NCBI GenBank assembly: GCA_014860225.1
Contig: JACZKE010000064.1
Span: forward strand, 1 to 48,064
DNA: 48,064 nucleotides
DNA from: Desulfuromonadales bacterium
Lineage (GTDB): Bacteria; Desulfobacterota; Desulfuromonadia; Desulfuromonadales; BM103
Reading direction: 5' to 3'
Positions 44,156 through 48,064 of the stretch are shown piece after piece. Every line of letters begins with the position of its first letter. Within the stretch, counting starts at the first letter, position 1. The notes below the pieces were generated by a model. It saw only the letters and a list, made by a program, of their open reading frames with translations, did no database searches and was not told the DNA's origin. The translations under genes were made by a program, and so were the position numbers.

Positions 44156-44484
44156 GGTTCCTCGACAGGTGCAAACAGATGAGACCCTCAGCTTGGATCT
44201 CCCTGTTGCTCTAAGCACCGAAACAACAGCTTAACGCCTACAATTCCAGCTAGTTATATGCTAAATTTATAGCCAGTTGATTCGGTGAATACGATTCGCC
44301 GGTATATTTTTTAAAATTCAAGCGATTTACCCTATGCTAAAGTATTAAAAACATTTGACAATAATAGCTTGGCATGTACTAAATTTTTGATATATATATG
44401 AACTCTAAGTATGACTTTACACGTTATCTTAAGTGCCTCTGAACATAAACCGTACAACATAAATGTGCAAATGAGGAGTCAAAA
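44156..44484. other. AT-rich divergent regulatory region of the secretion locus
   Basis: No gene. The region is markedly richer in A and T than its neighbours and separates the lapB and tolC-like starts, so it must hold promoters in both directions. Only the plus-strand candidate at 44369-44396 could be drawn well. A spontaneous curvature or nucleoid-protein binding site is possible. Confidence 0.55.
44369..44396 (+). promoter_or_regulatory. Candidate sigma-70 promoter of the TolC-like gene
   Basis: TTGGCA and TATATA, separated by 16 bp. A second -35-like TTGACA (44355-44360) lies just upstream without an equally good -10. Confidence 0.5.
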
Positions 44485-45834
44485 ATGAAGACAAAAAAGG
44501 GGTTGCTTGCAAATGCTCTGTTATTTGGCATGATCCTGTCGTTTTCTTTGCTTCTGGCTGCCAACGCCACGGCACAGGACACCAGGGTGAAACTTTCTGA
44601 CACTGTGGCTACGGCACTGGAATACAACCCTCGTCTGAAAGTACTGCAAGCCAACCAGGAAGCCATCGGTTTCGAGCGTGACCGTGCCCGGGGTGGCTAC
44701 TATCCGCAAGTCGATGCTGCTTTCGGCTACGGCGTCGAAGCCCACAGCGATACGCTTACGCGGGGCAATGACAATGAGCACAACTTCTATGATCGCCTGG
44801 AAGGCTCAATCCGCCTTTCCCAGCTGCTCTACGACGGTAAGGAGACCAGAAGCCTGGTTGAGATCGAGGAAGCCAAGATGGTTTCCGCCGGATACCGAAC
44901 CTTTGATAATGCCGAGGCCATTGCTCTGGATGCCATCATCGCTCACATGGGTGTATATCGCCAGCGTGAACTGGTTGGCCTGGCACAAATGAATATTGAT
45001 GACCATGTCGAAATTCTCGGCCAGCTCACAGAACGCCAGGAGGGCGGTGCCGGCAGCATCGCTGATGTCGATCAGACCAATGCCCGTCTGGCCCGAGCCC
45101 ATGCCACCCTGGCTGAAACTCAGGCAGACCTCAAGGTCGCTGAGGCCAATTATCAGCGCATTGTCGGCAAATTGGCCGGCGATATTGAGTTCTTCAATGT
45201 CCCTGCCGGCATGGTGCCCATAACATTGGACGAGGCGCTGATGCAGGCCATGGAGAACAATCCCAAGGTCCTGGCCCTTGGCGCCAACGTTGACGAGGCT
45301 GATCGCAGGGTTGAGCTGAGCAAATCAGGCTTCCTGCCGAAAGTTCATGCGGAGCTGAGTTCCAGCTACGAAGACCAGGTTGAAAGCTCTGAGACCTATG
45401 AGCACAATAACCAGGCAATGGTACGAGTACGCTGGAATCTTTTCAACGGTCACGCCGATGTTGCCGACCGCAAGGCCGCCATGGCGCGCAAGATGCAGGC
45501 GGCAGCCAGCCGTGACGATCAACAAGTCCAGATTATTGAAGAGACTCAGGCCACCTGGGCACAGTTGGAATCTGCTCGCCAGCAGGTAGTCTCATTCGGA
45601 GATGCCCTGAACTACAATCAGAAGACTCACGAATCCTATCGCAAGCAGTTCAATGTCGGACAACGCACCCTGCTTGACGTGTTAGATGCTCGTAACGAAA
45701 TGTTCCAGTCTTCAGGTCTGATGGTAACCGCGAAAACCAACGAAGTAATTGCTGCCGAACGACTGCTGGCCCTGACCGGCAAACTGAATGCAAGCCTGCA
45801 GATTGACGAGCAGCTCTATACAAGCAACAACTGA
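44485..45834 (+). CDS. tolC: TolC-family outer-membrane channel of the type I secretion system
   Basis: A 449-aa protein with a signal peptide (LLANALLFGMILSFSLLLAANATAQ). Two similar halves of coiled-coil character are visible. TolC-type motifs are VKLSDTVATALEYNPRLKVLQANQEAIGFERDRARGGYYPQVDA, then the repeat region PITLDEALMQAMENNPKVLALG and RYNLFNG-like VRWNLFNGHADV, with DVLDARNEMFQS near the end. It forms the outer-membrane exit duct. It is divergent from lapB, which makes it the probable LapE. AGGAG lies 8 nt before the ATG. Confidence 0.92.
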   Translation: MKTKKGLLANALLFGMILSFSLLLAANATAQDTRVKLSDTVATALEYNPRLKVLQANQEAIGFERDRARGGYYPQVDAAFGYGVEAHSDTLTRGNDNEHNFYDRLEGSIRLSQLLYDGKETRSLVEIEEAKMVSAGYRTFDNAEAIALDAIIAHMGVYRQRELVGLAQMNIDDHVEILGQLTERQEGGAGSIADVDQTNARLARAHATLAETQADLKVAEANYQRIVGKLAGDIEFFNVPAGMVPITLDEALMQAMENNPKVLALGANVDEADRRVELSKSGFLPKVHAELSSSYEDQVESSETYEHNNQAMVRVRWNLFNGHADVADRKAAMARKMQAAASRDDQQVQIIEETQATWAQLESARQQVVSFGDALNYNQKTHESYRKQFNVGQRTLLDVLDARNEMFQSSGLMVTAKTNEVIAAERLLALTGKLNASLQIDEQLYTSNN

Positions 45835-45879
45835 AGCAGAAAGAGACGACGCCAACCTGTAACTGTCTTAGCTTGTTAG

Positions 45880-45920
45880 CATCCGGAAACTCCGGACAAC
45901 ACATGCACAATCAGGAAAGG
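45880..45920 (+). repeat. R2 family, partial copy 5
   Basis: ATCCGGAAACTCCGGACAAC followed by ACATGCACAATCAGGAAAGG. Its end merges with the terminator of the TolC-like gene. Confidence 0.7.
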
Positions 45921-45946
45921 CCACCTCTCATGTGAGGTGGCCTTTT
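45916..45946 (+). terminator. Terminator of the TolC-like gene
   Basis: AAAGGCCACCTC pairs with GAGGTGGCCTTT around a TCATGT loop, followed by T and GAAT. It begins at the end of the partial R2 repeat. Confidence 0.85.
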
Positions 45947-46102
45947 GAATCCAGTGAATCACCCGTATTCCCCGAAGCTTTGGTTGATATGCAGGTCATT
46001 CCGGCGGGTCAGTAAACGGTTCATTATAACGGCTGTCTGCCCTGTGGTGATTTCATCAATGACTGTTATTCTGTAAATTCATAACGGCACAAAGGAGCGA
46101 CC

Positions 46103-46429
46103 ATGAAAAAGCTGCTGACACTGATCCTTGTCACCTGGACCTCACTCTGCATATCCACAACAGTTTTTGCAGACACCGCTAAGGGACAAGGTATCTACAT
46201 GAATTTTTGCGCCCCCTGTCATGACAGTGGCATTGCCGGAGCACCAAAGATTGGCGACAAGGCTGCCTGGCAGGAGCGAATCGGCAAAGGAACGACAACG
46301 ATGGTCGATAACGCGGTCAACGGCTTCAAGGGCAACAGCGGCTTCATGCCAGCTAAAGGCGGCCATAAGGCCTTGACTGTCGAAGAAGTCTCTTCCGCCG
46401 TCATGTACATGTTAGAGCTCAGCAAATAG
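46103..46429 (+). CDS. Monoheme c-type cytochrome (cytochrome c5-like)
   Basis: A 108-aa protein with a signal peptide (LLTLILVTWTSLCISTTVFA). One heme motif CAPCH follows in GIYMNFCAPCHDSGIAGAP, and a Met ligand is likely in GFMPAKGGHKALT. The pattern GxxIYxxxCxxCHxxGIAGAPKIGD resembles cytochrome c5 (class I). It would carry electrons in the periplasm. AAAGGAG lies 6 nt before the ATG. It is a single gene between a terminator and the Spy-like gene. Confidence 0.93.
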   Translation: MKKLLTLILVTWTSLCISTTVFADTAKGQGIYMNFCAPCHDSGIAGAPKIGDKAAWQERIGKGTTTMVDNAVNGFKGNSGFMPAKGGHKALTVEEVSSAVMYMLELSK

Positions 46430-46581
46430 CACCGTTATTCTCCTCCCCTGAAAGCTGCACTTTAAATCCGGCATAAACACAGTCGTCGGAAGTAAACCTT
46501 TTACGCGATGGCACGTCAAACAAGGCAAAACAATAAACGTTGCCAATCGCAACACGCATTCAGGTCAATAAGGAGATCATC

Positions 46582-47052
46582 ATGTACTACACGAAAACTT
46601 TGGCACTTGCTTTGTTACTCTTTAGCCTTGCAATCACTCCTGCATTCGCAAAGCGTCACTGCTGGGACGGCCCTTTGGGTTGTGACGGCAGGCAAGCCGG
46701 ACAGCTGGAGAGACTTAAGCAGGCGCTGGACTTGACACCACAGCAAGAAGCTGACTTTAAAGAGATCCGCATCGAGAGTGAGGAGAAAACAGCGGCCTTG
46801 CGAGAAAAAATCAAAGCGAACAGAGAGGCCATTCACAACACTTTGAATGCCGAGATCCTCGACGAACCGCGGCTGAGAGAGCTAACCCGCGAGCAGGCAG
46901 GGCTACATGCTGACATGATGGTCGCCAAACACGGCATGCGGGCTAAAATCACTCAAATCCTCAGCCCGGAGCAACAGAAGAAACATGAAGAATTGCGCCA
47001 GCAGCGGATGGGGAAAAAAAGAAACAAAAGGTTCTGTGGATCCGCTGATTAG
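46582..47052 (+). CDS. Spy/CpxP-like periplasmic LTxxQ protein
   Basis: The ATG giving MYYTKTLALALLLFSLAITPAFA was chosen, with AAGGAG 9 nt upstream. The 156-aa product has a clear signal peptide. The mature part is alpha-helical and charged, with two LTxxQ-type motifs (LTPQQEADFKEI and LSPEQQKKHEELRQQ), as in Spy and CpxP. A short N-terminal segment KRHCWDGPLGCDG has two cysteines and could bind metal. Family members act as envelope stress chaperones or metal-linked regulators. No CpxA/R-type genes are adjacent. Confidence 0.88.
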   Translation: MYYTKTLALALLLFSLAITPAFAKRHCWDGPLGCDGRQAGQLERLKQALDLTPQQEADFKEIRIESEEKTAALREKIKANREAIHNTLNAEILDEPRLRELTREQAGLHADMMVAKHGMRAKITQILSPEQQKKHEELRQQRMGKKRNKRFCGSAD

Positions 47053-47086
47053 GCGATCGAGAAATTGCCACACAACAAAAGAATAC

Positions 47087-47144
47087 GCCGTTGCCGTACA
47101 GCTGCGGGCCTGGAGAAACCGGGTTCCTGCGGCACGGCAACGGC
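47087..47144. terminator. Hairpin between convergent genes
   Basis: GCCGTTGCCGT pairs with ACGGCAACGGC (11 bp), and the intervening GCGGG/CCTGC and CCTGG/CCGGG can pair further. There is no T-run. It probably ends both the Spy-like and the YkgJ-like transcripts. Confidence 0.6.
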
Positions 47145-47147
47145 TGC

Positions 47148-47813
47148 TTACAATTTGAATTTACGCCAGTCGACTGCAGTATAATCCGCCAGAAGTGCCA
47201 ACGGGATAAAGGTATCAAGTTCCGTCCATGAATCCCCGTGCAATTCTTTCGTCAACCGGTGAAACAAATCGACCTCTTGTGTAAAGACCTCCCGAAAACG
47301 CCAGCGCAGGACGCGTTCCGGCAAGCTGAGAGGGTTGCCGGCATGCAGGGTACAGACCGTTCCATCAAAGTCCTCACCACTGACATCAATATTTGGCAGG
47401 CCGTGCAACCGGCAAGTCAATGGCCTGGCCGTGTAAACCAGGCAATATCCGTTCTCGTCGAGAAGCGGACAAGGGGTCTGGTCCGCTTCGGGCATGGAGA
47501 GCCACTCCTCTTCTGGAAGAGCATTCAGAAAATAGGGGTTGTTCAGACCTGGCCAGCGGCCAAGAAGATCAGACAATCGCGACTGACAACGGATGAGGAC
47601 CTGTGTCCGGGTATCCGCCGTTAAATTGGCAAAAGCCTCCTTCAGCAACCAGGCATCAAGCAGGGTGATATCGAACAAACCCCGGCAGCAGGCACTACAG
47701 CCTCCGCGGCAGGCCAACGTTGAGCCTCCAGCTTGCAGACAGGTTGTGAACCAGGTGTCCACTTCGTCGAGCAACTGACGATAGGCATGAAGTATTGATG
47801 CAATTTTTCGCAT
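47148..47813 (-). CDS. YkgJ-family Cys-cluster protein
   Basis: A 221-aa protein. The frame is open much further upstream, but that part lies in the MITE-like repeat and has no ribosome site, so the ATG giving MRKIASILHAYRQLLDEVD was used. Its own ribosome site is weak. The family motif CxxxCSACC is present in ACRGGCSACCRGLFDI, with further Cys in CPLLDENGYCLVYTARPLTCRLHG. These form a zinc- or iron-binding cluster. Function is unknown. The gene is convergent with the Spy-like gene. Confidence 0.85.
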   Translation of the reverse strand: MRKIASILHAYRQLLDEVDTWFTTCLQAGGSTLACRGGCSACCRGLFDITLLDAWLLKEAFANLTADTRTQVLIRCQSRLSDLLGRWPGLNNPYFLNALPEEEWLSMPEADQTPCPLLDENGYCLVYTARPLTCRLHGLPNIDVSGEDFDGTVCTLHAGNPLSLPERVLRWRFREVFTQEVDLFHRLTKELHGDSWTELDTFIPLALLADYTAVDWRKFKL

Positions 47814-47920
47814 GGCCTGTACTGATCCGTATCCCTTGATTGACAAGCTTGCCAACCAGTCAATTCTGAGTATTATATAGGCTGGCTTGGAAACAAACCA
47901 GGAAAGAACGACTTCCATGC

Positions 47921-48064
47921 AGTCTGTCGGACTATACGGGCCGAAGCGAAAATTTGGATGTTTGAGAACAGATTTTAGCTCATTTGCAGGTTCATAGCCG
48001 TAGCTATGGACCAAAAAGGAGCTGAAATATGGGCCAAACAGCCGAATTTGCAGCCGGCTCATGG
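47921..48064 (-). mobile_element. MITE-like element, second copy, cut by window end
   Basis: About 144 bp matches the element at 4987-5154 in the reverse orientation. The conserved core includes GCCGAAGCGAAAAT and GGTTCATAGCCGTAGCTATGG. The left end (AGTCTGTCGGACTATA) is diverged from the perfect terminal repeat of copy 1. The far end is outside the window. Confidence 0.8.

Noticed and set aside
47814-48062. Upstream extension of the YkgJ-like gene
   Set aside because: It reads through the MITE-like repeat; copy 1 of the repeat has the same frame without the gene.

Overview
The window looks like a chromosomal piece of a dissimilatory metal-reducing deltaproteobacterium of the Desulfuromonas/Geobacter type (Desulfuromonadia). 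This is inference from gene content: outer-membrane multiheme c-type cytochromes with a partner porin, a triheme and a monoheme periplasmic cytochrome, lactate racemase plus a FAD/Fe-S lactate oxidase, many histidine kinases, PilT, and a CIRCE-controlled groESL operon. No rRNA operon, phage, CRISPR array or intact transposase was seen. There is one tRNA gene, tRNA-Ala(CGC).

Layout. 1-4920: the 3' end of an OmcA/MtrC-type cytochrome, a terminator, then a promoter, a structured leader and a porin / 5-heme lipoprotein / 18-motif lipoprotein cluster that resembles a trans-outer-membrane electron conduit. 4987-9668 (mostly minus strand): a MITE-like repeat, gspB-gspA, and ettA. 9976-14292: a TPR protein, a B12-binding radical SAM protein, a DUF554 membrane protein and tRNA-Ala, with two near-full copies of an intergenic repeat around the last two. 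14493-19657 (minus strand): radA, moaC, a small membrane protein, dksA and a MASE3-GAF histidine kinase, closely packed. 20102-26575: histidine kinase, receiver protein and NtrC-type regulator, then a regulatory region with three copies of one motif and a sigma-54 promoter, then a decaheme lipoprotein cytochrome with a collagen-like N-terminus. 26902-31722: larA, a GlcD-like oxidase, a GlcF-like Fe-S protein and a triheme cytochrome. 31841-33974: moaA and pilT. 34164-37402: a PP-loop ATPase, then groEL/groES under CIRCE. 37666-45834: a type I secretion operon (LapB/LapC-like) with a LapG-like cysteine protease and a sensor carrying a degenerate HD-GYP domain, divergent from a TolC-type gene. 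46103-end: a monoheme cytochrome, a Spy/CpxP-like protein, a YkgJ-like Cys-cluster protein and a second, truncated copy of the MITE-like repeat.

How the parts fit. Lactate oxidation (larA and the two following genes) would supply electrons, and the conduit cluster, the decaheme lipoproteins and the small periplasmic cytochromes could carry them to the cell surface. The three-gene signalling operon just upstream of the decaheme gene is the obvious candidate for its sigma-54-dependent control. The secretion locus has the parts of a Lap adhesin-release system, but the c-di-GMP receptor LapD (degenerate GGDEF-EAL) is absent and a Cache-PAS-degenerate HD-GYP protein sits in its place. This is the best candidate here for an undescribed regulatory system. 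The intergenic regions are also unusually rich in short repeat families: CATCCGGAAACTCCGGA elements, long dyads, 7-bp tandem repeats and the MITE-like element.
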